Part shown: positions 1 to 11,300 of the stretch, in pieces
Layout: each line of letters begins with the position of its first letter
Position numbering within the stretch: the stretch's first letter is position 1
NCBI RefSeq assembly: GCF_954871325.1
Contig: NC_088776.1
Span: forward strand, 18,042,052-18,106,051
Direction: 5' to 3'
Length of the DNA: 64,000 nt
Origin: Gordionus sp. m RMFG-2023
Taxonomy: Eukaryota > Nematomorpha > Gordioida > Chordodea > Parachordodidae
The notes under the pieces: model-generated
What the model saw: the letters and a program-made list of their open reading frames with translations, nothing else
Database searches by the model: none
What the model was told of the DNA's origin: nothing
Position numbers and translations under genes: made by a program

Positions 1-176
1 ACTGCCCTTAAAGCTCGACGTGAAATTGCCGATTACATGAATATTAATAAAGTAGATAGAGCTAAAATTCGTGTGGAACATATTATTAGAGAAGATTATC
101 TCGTGGAAGCTATGGAAATCATTGAAATGCTTTGTGATTTGATACTGGCAAGATTTGGCTTGATTCAGCAAATGAG
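1..176 (+). CDS. IST1: IST1 exon (5' end cut by window)
   Basis: Frame 1 reads ALKARREIADYMNINK and then the highly conserved RVEHIIREDYLVEAMEI block of the IST1 domain. The exon ends with AG before a GTAATT donor at 177, in phase 2. The split codon is completed by the first base of the next exon to give Ser, as in the family context QQM-S. Confidence 0.95.
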
Positions 177-3100
177 GTAATTATTACGATGGTGTTAATG
201 TAAGAACAGATGAATTATAAAAATTACATTTTTTACAAAATTAAAACAATTTGGACCATGTTCTTGCATATTATTTTTTTAAATATTTATTATATAGTTA
301 GGGTTGCCATATTTTTGAAATTTAAATTGAAAATAATGGGAAATGATTTATGTAAATTTCAAATACTAAGTTTATTTATAGGGTTTGGCATATTATTTAG
401 GAAAAAATAAGGATTATGTTATAACTATTTACAGTTATAAATTATCTTCATAACACTAAGAAAAAATTAAATTTGATAAGGATAAAAAGCCAACAGTTGA
501 TATTGAACTTTTAGGTATAATTATTGGAACATCATTAGAAAAATTATATTAAATACATATAAAATTTATTTTTTTAAAAATACATCTAATTTCTACCTGT
601 CTTAATGCTTTCAAATTAATGAAATGTCTTCCCACAAATTTATATTTTAGTAACCTTAGTGCTTCACATTTTATTCATATATTATCTATAAAAGTCATTA
701 AAACATTAAAAAGTGATATAAGCTATAAGCAGAAATGAGTTTATTAATATTTTATAATTTGATATAAGGAAGATGGTAATTATAATGTAAATATTTTTGT
801 TGATTAGATATTTTTGCAATATATTGATTTCAAATGATGAATATATAGTAGTAGTCTGCATAGGTTGGTTTTTAGCCCACCCATTCTATCTCACATTTTG
901 GGTAGTTGTTGGGGAGGGGCAGCAGGTTAAAAATATTTTTAAAACAATAGGTAGTAGAGATCTGCAAAGTTAGGCCCAACCCGTATCCTAATTCTATTTA
1001 AAATAATCGGGTTCAGGCCTAATATTTTTAAAAAAAATTCGGGCCGGGTCGGACCTTGGAAATTTTTATTAAATATATCTAAATTTATCAATTTTATATT
1101 GAATTTTTATGTAAAATAAAAATTTTTGTTTAATTTATTGAAAAACGCTATATAACATATGTCTTTTATAAGTAATTATAAAAATTAATTTCTGTATTTA
1201 GATAAATTCGGGCCTGGCAGGTAAATTTTTTTAAAATAAATTTCGGGCTGGGCTGGGTAAACTTAAAAAAAATTTCAGGTTTGGGCCGGACCGGCAAAAC
1301 TTTTTTTAAAAAAATTTTGGGCCGGACTGGGCTTGAAAAATTAAGCCCAATGCAGATCACTAATAGGTAGTACTGGATTTGAAATATTTTTGTTTAAATG
1401 AACAGAACGTGCTTATTATCATTACTGCAAGACCTCATAAAAATATTTCTGAAATTGTCCAGAGACAAAATAACTTATTATAAAATATAACCTTATTAAT
1501 GAATTTTAATTTTTAATTTTACTCCTTTATTAAAAAAAATGTAATTTACCACTTGCAAGTTTTTGTTTTAAGATATGTTTTTTTTAGTTATGAGGTTTTG
1601 ATTGATAAATTTTTTATAAAAATTATTTTTACCTAGTTGATATCTAACTAAAATTGTTAATAATAATAATGTTACTAGATATAAATAATTATTATAATTA
1701 TATTTTTATCATTTACAAATCAAATTTGTATAATATTTAATTTACAATATATTCTGTAATATTTTATATAATATTATAAATAAGATTATCATAAACATAC
1801 AAGAATAGATAGGTAACACCTTTTTCATTTTTGGTAGGAGTTGATATTTTTGTTCTGAAATTGATAATGAATTAATAAACAAATGTGACTATTATAGGTC
1901 TATTAGGCAATTTACCATTCATGGGAATATTTTATTTTGTAGTGTATTGCTTTTTTCAGCAATTATCTAAAGCATCTTAAATCTTTACAACAGGATCCTT
2001 TGTTTATATCTTCTTTGGATAGGATGATTGGATAGAAACATAATTTTTTAGCCATATATAGTTTTTTTAAATATGTGATTACTAATCACATGTAGGGATT
2101 TTTAACACAGCCATACAAACAGTGACATAATCACTATGAAGATAATAGGGCATATCATGTCAAATCGATCAAAATAACACATTTTCAAATTAGCACTTTT
2201 AAAAATATGAAAAATTTCTTAATCGTTTAGATAGATAAAAATGTGAGAAAGTCATTTATTTTAGCTCGCTAGCACACTGCCGAGATAAGGGCCACAAAAG
2301 TGCAAAAAATAGTGACTTGTAAAATTTTTAAATGCTTATAGAAAACTATTTATAATAAAAATATCAAATTGAATATAGTTAAAGATGTTAATATTCATAA
2401 AATAAACTACCGCAATGCATATACTTATTGTTTGTAATTTATGAAAATGATTCTTATTCTCCTTCTAATTTTATTTATAAATAGCTATCAATCAAACCAA
2501 ATTATAACTGTGGTCCTATCAAAGTTTTTAAGAAATTGAACCGTAGTTTTTATAAAAAATTAAAACTATTACCTTAAAAATATCGAAATTAGTCAAAATT
2601 AGTACAAAAGATAGCAGTTATGATAAAAAAAATTGACGGACAAACACTCGAAATAACTAAATTTATGTAAAATATATTTTGAAAAGCTCGATTTTTGACT
2701 TACTCTCTTTTAACATAATTCTCTAGAATGCTCTGGCATGGCCTTAGCCTTATAGGTATGTAAAATGATTAAATTTAAAAATTCTATTTTAAAAAATGTT
2801 TTCAGTACTATGGACGAAGGTTTGAAAGAAGCCATAGCCTCTTTAATATGGGTGGCTCCTCGTTTGCAAGCAGATGTGCCAGAAATCAAGATAATCTCAG
2901 ATATATTAGCCCAAAAATATGGGCTCGATTTCGCAAAAGCGGCCCGCGAGAATTCTATACTTTGTGTTAATGAAAAATTATTTCAAAAAATGTCTATCCA
3001 AGCCCCTCCAAAAATATTGGTAGAAAAGTATTTGATGGAGATAGGAAAAAGTCACAATGTGGCATACACTCCCGACCCATTGGTAATGAAAGATGAAGAA

Positions 3101-4318
3101 ATTTATGATACAGAAAAGCAATTACTCGACTTTCTCAACAATCAACAAGACGGTGATATTGTTGGAGATAAAGTTGGAAGCACGAAGGTGAGTTTATTAT
3201 GAAAGGATTTAAATGTTTTTTATAACTTTTTATATCTGCTTATATTATTAAACAGAGATGCACCAATACATTGGGATAATATTTTTAATTATTACCAATA
3301 CCAAATAATATCTTGAGAATATTATTAACTAATTTTTCTTATTAATTTTTAAATTACTTTCTCATATATCATAAGATATATTTGTTTATTTTGATTCTCT
3401 GTCAAGCGGACACCTTACAGAATCAGTAAAATAGTACTGATAATATTGAACAAGTCGTTTTTGTTAAAAAGGAACTCTAATAATCTTTTATGTTTCACAA
3501 ATATACTGTATTAGATTTCATATATTAATCAAACATGATATAAACATTGTTGAATTAAATAAAAGATTATTTAAGTTCACGTTGGCAAAACATTTAAATA
3601 TTTATCCGAAAGGAAAAATATCATGGGGCAGGTGGGATTAGCCTAGGCTGCCAATTACAAGATAAACGTCATAAATCACATTAATCTGATGGTATCTTTA
3701 AAAAGTGCTATTGGCGCATCTCTGGTATAAAACTAATCTATATAGAAAATAAGGTGATCGGATTTAACTACCCAACACTCATGCTTACCACCGATTGATT
3801 TAATATTATCTGAAAGTTAAACCAATTTGCAATATATATTATATAGAAAAATAAGGTGATCGGATTTAACTACCCAACACTCATGCCTACTACCTCTTTG
3901 AACCCTAACGTAGATCCTTCAGCTCCCCGGAACGAATATAATATTGAAATGCCTCCTAGCTATAGCGAATTTGACGATGAAAAAATGTATATTTATTTTA
4001 TAACTTATCAGTTTTATTTATTTTGAAATAAAAAAATAACTTGTCTAAAACGAAATTATCTCATAAATATATTTTAAATTAATTTTTATTCAAACTTCAA
4101 GAGATCTCAAAAACCCCAACAGCTATGATTACCTAAACCTACCCAATGTCCCTTCATCTACTGTATCTACTCCGGCTCATAAAAAGAAACCCGACTCAAA
4201 TATCGAAAACGATACCAAAACGGATTCAAAAACTAGCATCGACAATCGAATAGACACCCCTGAGATAGATTTTGACGACCTTAACAGGCGCTTTGAAGAA
4301 CTTAAGAAGAAGCGATGA
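1..4318 (+). CDS. IST1: IST1 homolog, 3' part of gene (4 exons visible)
   Basis: IST1 is an ESCRT-III-like regulator that binds CHMP1 and recruits VPS4 and other MIT-domain proteins in endosomal sorting and abscission. The four exons are 1-176, 2806-3187, 3856-3986 and 4102-4318. The protein enters the window inside the N-terminal helical domain (IRVEHIIREDYLVEAMEI, then LARFGLIQQM), continues through LIWVAPRLQADV and APPKILVEKYLMEI, crosses a Pro/Ser/Asn-rich linker, and ends with EIDFDDLNRRFEELKKKR, nearly identical to the C-terminal MIT-interacting motif of animal IST1. Splice phases match across all three introns. The first 40 or so family residues lie left of the window. It is convergent with the dystrophin gene. 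Identification is very secure; edges of exons 3 and 4 are slightly less so. Confidence 0.97.
177..2805 (+). other. IST1 intron with a hAT-derived MITE
   Basis: This is a 2.6-kb AT-rich intron. It contains a 408-bp MITE at 955-1362, inserted into what looks like a piece of a second MITE beginning near 847, whose end resembles the element at 11093. No conserved reading frame is seen in the rest. Confidence 0.8.
955..1362. mobile_element. hAT MITE, non-autonomous copy of the 14139-16713 family
   Basis: Perfect 8-bp target duplications ATAGGTAG flank the element at 947-954 and 1363-1370. The inverted ends read TAGAGATCTGCA and TAGTGATCTGCA (11 of 12 identical), matching the left end of the autonomous hAT at 14139. 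The subterminal regions are GGCCGGG-rich and the centre is AT-rich with no transposase. Confidence 0.9.
2806..3187 (+). CDS. IST1: IST1 exon, core of the IST1 domain
   Basis: The acceptor is TTTTCAG at 2805 and the donor is AAG/GTGAGT at 3188. The exon supplies one base of a split codon and 127 codons. It reads MDEGLKEAIASLIWVAPRLQ, then VNEKLFQKMSIQAPPKILVE, aligning along its whole length with animal IST1. It ends in phase 0. A Met codon at 2765 lies in the intron just upstream and is not the start. Confidence 0.96.
3739..3893 (+). repeat. Direct duplication covering a 3' splice site and exon start
   Basis: A segment of about 50 bp at about 3739-3790 recurs at about 3839-3892 with only a few differences. 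Each copy carries the same AATAAG acceptor followed by GTGATCGGATTTAACTACCC. The second copy opens the real exon. The first runs into an in-frame TGA after the shared part. Confidence 0.85.
3856..3986 (+). CDS. IST1: IST1 linker exon
   Basis: After the AATAAG acceptor the phase-0 frame reads VIGFNYPTLMPTTSLNPNVD, then MPPSYSEFDDEK, a Pro/Ser/Asn-rich linker of the kind that separates the IST1 domain from the C-terminal motifs. It ends in phase 2 before GTATAT at 3987. The acceptor choice is supported by frame and phase, but the tract before it is not very pyrimidine-rich, so the exact start is moderately certain. Confidence 0.8.
4102..4318 (+). CDS. IST1: IST1 last exon with MIT-interacting motif
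   Basis: The acceptor CTTCAAG ends at 4101; an alternative CAG 21 bases later keeps the same frame. The exon reads SYDYLNLPNVPSSTVST, a charged stretch, and ends EIDFDDLNRRFEELKKKR then TGA (4316-4318). That ending is the MIM1 helix that binds the MIT domains of VPS4 and LIP5 in known IST1 proteins. Confidence 0.95.
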
Positions 4319-4362
4319 ATACTCTTTATTTGCAGCATTTCTCATTTATTAATTAAAATTTA

Positions 4363-4368
4363 AATAAA
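4363..4368 (+). terminator. Candidate IST1 polyadenylation signal
   Basis: AATAAA lies 45 bases after the IST1 stop. In so AT-rich a sequence the hexamer is common, so this is only the nearest candidate. Confidence 0.45.
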
Positions 4369-5209
4369 ATTAATATATTATTGATAATAAATTTAATTTC
4401 TTATTATACAGTATAGTACTAAAAGTGACCAATCAAACACTGCCACGATAAGGATATTTTACTCGTGTTCACATTAGATTGTTATGAAATAAATATTTCT
4501 TATAGCTTCATAATTAGATTTAAAAAAAAAGAAGTTATAATATTTTTTTAATTGTAGAAATAAATGTATTTTCTAAATGTGTAATCAAAGCTAAAATTAA
4601 AATATTCCATAAATTCTAAATGGCTCAACATTTTTTCCTAAGCATATAAAATTTAAATAACAATATTTTTTTTATTACCCCCTTAATTATTAAAACAAAC
4701 AAATTTTATTTTGAAGAATATAAAGTAAATTTTATTTTATTTTATAAATTTAAGACGATGTTTAAATACTAATTATAATTATAAAAATTATATGTAAATA
4801 TGCCACTTTTTAAGAAATATTTATATTTATGTAGTCTATGCAGTATAATATAATTAAGGATAGAAAATGAAATGTAAAATTTAATTTAATCAATGAAATT
4901 TCTGCAAAAGCACCTTTCAATTCCTAATTAGCAATAAATACTTTGAAAAACAAAATGTGTAATTTATTTTAATTCTTATAGTTTTATTGAGTATTTTATT
5001 TTGGGAAAATTTTATATAGTATCCTAGGCAAAATATAAAAGTCATTAAGATAAAATCTCTCAATATTAAGGGCGATGGCACAATTTAATCAAATACAAGT
5101 CTTTTTTAGATAAACATAGTTTTAAAATATTTTAAAATTTAAATAACATTAAAAAAATATATAATTATTTAATTAATAAATAAGCTTAATATATAAATCA
5201 TTTTAAAGG

Positions 5210-5215
5210 TTTATT
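5210..5215 (-). terminator. AATAAA directly after the dystrophin stop
   Basis: On the minus strand the TAA stop (5216-5218) is followed at once by AATAAA. If used, it would give a very short 3' UTR. More AATAAA-like hexamers follow in the AT-rich intergenic DNA, so the real site is undecided. Confidence 0.4.
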
Positions 5216-5328
5216 TTAGCGACAAGGTGAGATAGCTGGAGGTGTTTTAACGGGGGATTTGAGGTGGGAATGAGAGGATGTAATGACTGATACCAAATCT
5301 CCGAGAGCTTTATTAAGATTATCGGCCA
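5216..5328 (-). CDS. DMD: Dystrophin window exon 50 (last coding exon)
   Basis: The acceptor ATTTTCAG enters in phase 1, and G+TG restores Val. The exon reads [19 protein letters not shown], similar to the ADDLGRAMESLV helix near the end of vertebrate utrophin/dystrophin, then a Ser/Pro/His tail ending ISPCR and TAA. Confidence 0.9.
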
Positions 5329-8300
5329 CTGAAAATATTGGGTTTACTTCCCTTTTGTCGAGATAACCTTTAATGTTGATATTGATTTTTTTTATCATTA
5401 TAAGCTAATTATAATCGTATAATATATAAATTAGACTAATTTTGATTTTTTCAATTTTCTCTTAAGGTATTCTTGCGTAAAACTAGCCAATAAAAACCCG
5501 GTTTGATTAGTTAAGAAAATCAATACAGTTCAAAGAATCTAAGTCAAATATTTCCGCACACATTTAACTACTTTTTTAAGAAAGAAAGAAAGTGATTTGG
5601 AACAGGAACACGAGGGATGATCTTTATTGTTTTCTAATTTTTTTTAATGAAAAGAGTAATTTATTTGTTCATCATTGTATTTACCAATCTGAGTGGGAAA
5701 AGATGATTGATGCTTGTTATTAAAAGATGAATCCATCATGGGAAACTCCTGATTGGTATCGTTTCCATTCATGTTTTGGCAATTTTTCCCAAGTAAGTGT
5801 TCATGATTGTTTAAATGGCTACCATTTCCCAAAAAAGCCTTGTTTGTATGAAATATATTTACAGGATTAAAGTTATAATATTTCAAAAAAGATTAAAAAA
5901 TTACACATTATACCGGTGCAGCAAAACTATCCTCGCTCAATATATTATCATCGAATTGATGGTTAAGCAATATGGATTCACTGGCCTCTTCGTTCAAAGA
6001 ATATTGATCGTAATGCCTATGTCTTAATCTTTCGTACTCTCTTCTTAAATCGCTATAAAGTAGTGATTAAAAATAAATATTTATAAGAAAGTAAAAAAAT
6101 ATATTGTAAATTATGCGATAACCTTTAGAAGAATCTGAACAAAATTTATGATTATATTAAAATTATAAAATAAGTATTTCTGTGAAGATATTAAATATTG
6201 GAACTGGGTCGATATTCAACACGATTGGATATTATTGTTTTTGAACGAGCCATAAAATTGTCTATTTTAAATGAGATAATTAACTTATGGGGCATAAAAA
6301 ACTTATATTTAATAATTCGTGATAATGAACCAAACATCGCCTTGGCCATGAGAAATAAAAAATTTCAAAGTGCTAGATTTATGCATTGTTTATAGTTTTT
6401 TTTAGCCTAAGAAAGAATATTGGTTTTTTACAAGTTCAATAAAAGCTGGTATATAAAATTCAATCTAAATATGGCTAGATGATCGGTTTTATATGAATGG
6501 ATCGGTAAATAATATGTGGATCTGCAAAGCCCAAATAAGACAATGTATTTTAATGTAGGAAACATGATATACTTGTGTTCCTTATGCAAATCATGTGTTC
6601 TATTAGCCACATTTTCAGGGGCTTCTTCATAACCATTGATGGAACGCTAAAAATGTAATAAATTTATCAGTTATAATATATATATTTATAATGTAAAAAA
6701 ATACCTAATCTCGTAGAGTTTTACCTAATGATCACTTTTAGTATCTATAATAATGATTTTCGGCGATAAGAAATTTTTTTTTATCACACATATAGCTAAG
6801 TCAAAAATTTACATAATCAAAAAAAAGGAATATATGGTATATACACATGTTTTATCTTTCCTAACTTTCTAAATTCCAATGACCAAACGAAAGAATAATG
6901 ATAAGTTAATATATTATATGATATATAACAAATGTGTACCGTCGAAACACAAGGGGAAGGCTGAGCCGATAAACTTTTACACATACTTCCTATTAGCTCA
7001 TGTTCATCGACCTTGTCATTCAAGTTGCAGATATCCATCTCATTCATTTTGCTCGTAAAACCCCTCTTGGCCACTTTTCGATATTCCTCATTTTCTCCCC
7101 CAAACGAACTTTCCTGTATCATATTTTTGGTTCGACCACCCTGGTCCGAGCTGGTATATGAGGCATCCATTCCACTATGTGAATGGGGAGAGCTCATGAG
7201 AGGCAGGCTTTCCTCGCCTCCAGGTTGATCGGGAGGGTATCGTTTTACACCTTTACCGTGTGCTTAACCATATAAAAATATTATTAAAAATGTTTTGTCA
7301 ATTTTTTACACATTTAGCTCACGTTATATTAGAGAATGTTTTAGTAACTGAAATATTTTTAGACTAATATGAATTCCATAAATAATTATAGGAGTTTCTT
7401 ATTCCAACCCCAACCAATCGGAAGCTCTTGTTTAACAATATCATCAAGATACTTATAATTTTCATTTATTTATCAAAATAGGTTTAATTTTAAAATGTAG
7501 AGTTCGTTTTTAGTATAAAAAATGCATTACCCCCTGTACTGGTCGTATGAATAGGTTGTAAAGAGTCTATGGGAGTATAGCCCAAGCGAGGATGCGTAAC
7601 GAAATAGCGTCTAGAGCGAAACAATTTATTCCGCAAAGCCCTAGTTAGATCTAAAACATCTTCTCCTGTCGTAGTCTTTCAAATGTAGATTTTTTAATAT
7701 ATAAAATTGTTATTTGTCTCAAGTGGGAGAAGAGAAAAGTGACAATATAAAAGTTTAATAGCATTAGTCAGCGATAATTTATTTTTAAAATAAATACAAT
7801 ATGAAATTAAAGTGGTTTCACTTTAGCAGATGATCGAATCAAAAGGAAGTATAATATATTTTTTTTCAATCAGTAAGTGGATGTATTACTGGTGTAGAGT
7901 ATTCGTGCAATGGGTGAGTTGGTTTATGAGTCTTGTATTTCTTACTGGCGAAAAAACAATTTTGACATATATCAAAGTTCAAGCATTTCAAACAACGATA
8001 CCTATAAGGATGCAAAAATTAAAAAAATAGTTTTTTTAAGTCGAATCTAGCAATCAAATTTTTTCTGACAATATAATTTAAAAAAAATTTTGAAAAGTCT
8101 CCAAGCTAGGAATCAAATTTTTTCTAAAAATATAATAAAATACGATTCATTAAATGATAATTACAAAGTTACAAGAATATTTTATATAAATTATTTTAAA
8201 TCTAATCACCCAAAACCTGAATCCCACTATGGGGTAAGCCTTACAAATGTTGCATTTGCTTTGGTGCCTAGCGGTCTCGGCCGCAGCCAATCTATAAAGA

Positions 8301-11300
8301 ACTGGTAACCACACAATAGATTGAGGATCCGTTTGGGCCCATCTTATAAACTCCGAAGCGCGTATATCAGATGAATTATGTTGGGGTAGGGAATTTTGAT
8401 GTCGGAAAGATTGGGAAAATTGAAAGCAATTATCGGTGCTAGGGATAGGGTCGGTACCTCCGAAAGCAGATGATTCCCCAAAATATCTAGGAATCTAATG
8501 GGATTTTTTAAAAAATCATGCGTTTTCTGATATTTCTTCATTTTTTTACACTTTTTTCAAATCTTATCTTTTTTAAATAAAATTCATGCTTGCTAAAAGG
8601 TAAATAATTAAAACCGACAATATTTTTTGATCAGTATATTCTCTTTTCTTTTATCAGTATTAAATTAATATAGTACAAAAATAGAATATATATATACAAA
8701 ATTGGTCAATATTTTTTGATCACTATTGTCTGGTAAAAAGTAAAATAATAGAGAGAAATATGTTTACTAATCAATTAAAATACCGAAAAAGATATATTTA
8801 TTTGCAAATCCATTAAAATACATTTAAAAAAGGATATATTACTAAAAATTTTTATATTGAACAATTTATTATACTAGTAAATAATAAAATAGATATTTTG
8901 TTATTATGCTGAGAAAATATTTCTCTTTAAATATTGGCAATGTCAAATAAAATGCAGGAAAAATAAATAACGACTTTCTAAAAAAAAATTTATTTTCGTG
9001 CTTTTTAAATGTTAGAATTAATACTTAATGAAGAAAAGGAGAGAGAATTTAATAAAGAAAGATATTTAATCAAATTAAAGAATAAAAAATATTAAATTTT
9101 ATATTATAAGGAATCTTTTCTATTTACCAACAGCATGTCCTTTAGTAATATGGCCACTTTTTCTTTAGAAGCATTTCCAGATTGATCGGCTATCAATTGG
9201 AATAAATCTTAATTTTGTTATTTTTTGTTAAAGTTAAATATAAAATCACAAATTGTCAAGTTTTAGGGAATATGAATCTTGGAAATGTAAGCTTATGAAA
9301 AAATATAAATTTTTGATTGGTTTCAATAAATATTATAGTTGAAATTATAAATCTGCAAAATCAAAAATCTCAGCTCAAATGTAAAAGCAATGGCAACAAG
9401 ATATTTATCTTCCCTATTATAATGTTATACATTATTTAAATATTCGGCAACAGCTTTGATAATTTAATGAATGTTTATCTATTTTATTACAAAATATGGT
9501 AGAAAATATTTACCATCTCCTGATTTTTTTAAATATTTTTAAAATTCATTTTATAATAGTGATATCAATTAGGCAAAAAAAGCAAGAAGAGAAAGAAAAT
9601 ATAACATTCATATTTTTAGGACCCTAGTTGAAATTCTTAAAAAATATATATTGTGAAGGGTTATATATTTTACAATATTATTGTTTTGTTGAAAAATAAA
9701 TTTTCATTTTAATACCATTATTAAATTTCACTTACATCTATATTTATCGCTCAAATGAGCTCGGCACAATAGTACTGTGGCAACTTTTAACGAGAGGATT
9801 TTTATTTTACCGGTTCTTAATCTGGTTAAGAATATAAACAAATAAAATTTATGTATTTTAAATTTAATAAATTATAAAGTTGATTTTAAAGGAAAAGATA
9901 ATGAGCAAGCGCAGATTTTTATAATAAATTTCGATCATAACAATACACTAAAACTAACATGTTAAAAAAACTCTGATACGATTACACTTTTATATCTTAT
10001 AAATGGATAAAATAAATTTAGATAAACAACTTGATTCATTCTAATCGTAAATATAATGAGCTAGAGAATATATATTTTTAAATTTAAATTTACGGATCAT
10101 AAACGTCCAAAAGCCAATCAACGTATAAATCAGTAGATAAAGGAACATTAGTAACACTATGCGGATGTTCTGAAGATAGGGTCTTGTAAATATCTTTGCT
10201 GATTTGGGTGATTTCTGGCATCCTTATGTAATCCTCATTTTTACCTCTCAACCCATGGGCATCGAATATGTCGATGGCTGTTCCCAAGTTGAGAAGATAC
10301 ACTTAATTTAGTTAAATATAGAGAAAGGATAGATAAATTTATATATCCAATAAGAGTATATTTATGTTAGAAAATAATTATGGTTTTTCAAAGCATAAAA
10401 TATTATTTATAATTATGACCGAATAATGTCCACGTGGGAAATATAATAGACACAAATGTACAATATATCTTTAGTGATTATTTCTTGAACATGAACCTAA
10501 CCCACTCTTTTTTTGAATTGATACTCTCATAAAAAAGGGTTTGACCGATTTTACGGCTCAAGTTCAGCTCAATAAACTATAAGCAATTTAAATTTATATT
10601 TTATTTAAAAATATGTGAAATTTACAAAAAAGCCTCTTTTGAATAATCCTGAGTTTCATAGCTGTTCGGTAAGCCGAGTATTTGATGTAATTAACTTCCG
10701 TTAGGTTTTTCATTATTTCCATCATCATGGGGTGAGCCCAATAAGTCGATTCAGTTTTTGTGCTTCAATTTTTTTATTGAAATTAATCACATCATAGGTG
10801 AAAATACGTTGATTAACAAATTTATTTTTCAATCAGTTTGTATTTTATTCAATGTTTAATTATTTAAGTTAAGAAAAAAAGTTTATATTTTAAATTAATA
10901 CAACCATAATATACTTCTCTTGATATTTTAAGATCATATAAAGTATATAAAATCATTATTAAAATAAAATATTTTAATTACTCGATGTAATAAGGAACGC
11001 CCGTTTCAGTCATTGCTTTGGCCCATCTAGGAGTGAGCGACGTTTCTACAATATTAAAATTTGTATCTCACGTTAAAAAACTATATCTTAATTAGAGGTC
11101 TGTAATAGGCGGGTTTATGCCCGACCGCCCATACTTCGGGCTGGCGTGGTTGGGTTTTCTAAAATATTTTCACCATTGGGCGAGGAGCGGGGAATTAAAG
11201 AATATTTTTAAAGTAATGGGCGGGTGAATTTTAAATATTTTTCAGGTAAAATGAGAATATAATAGTTTTTCCATAATATTGCATATTATGATGTTTAATT

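Larger units (their letters stand above)
4319..5215. other. Intergenic region between convergent IST1 and dystrophin
   Basis: About 0.9 kb of AT-rich DNA between two stop codons on opposite strands. It must hold both 3' ends. No other gene is seen. Confidence 0.8.

Noticed and set aside
210-410. Small plus-strand frame in the IST1 intron
   Set aside because: Composition is that of random AT-rich DNA, with runs of Ile, Phe, Lys and Tyr and no family.
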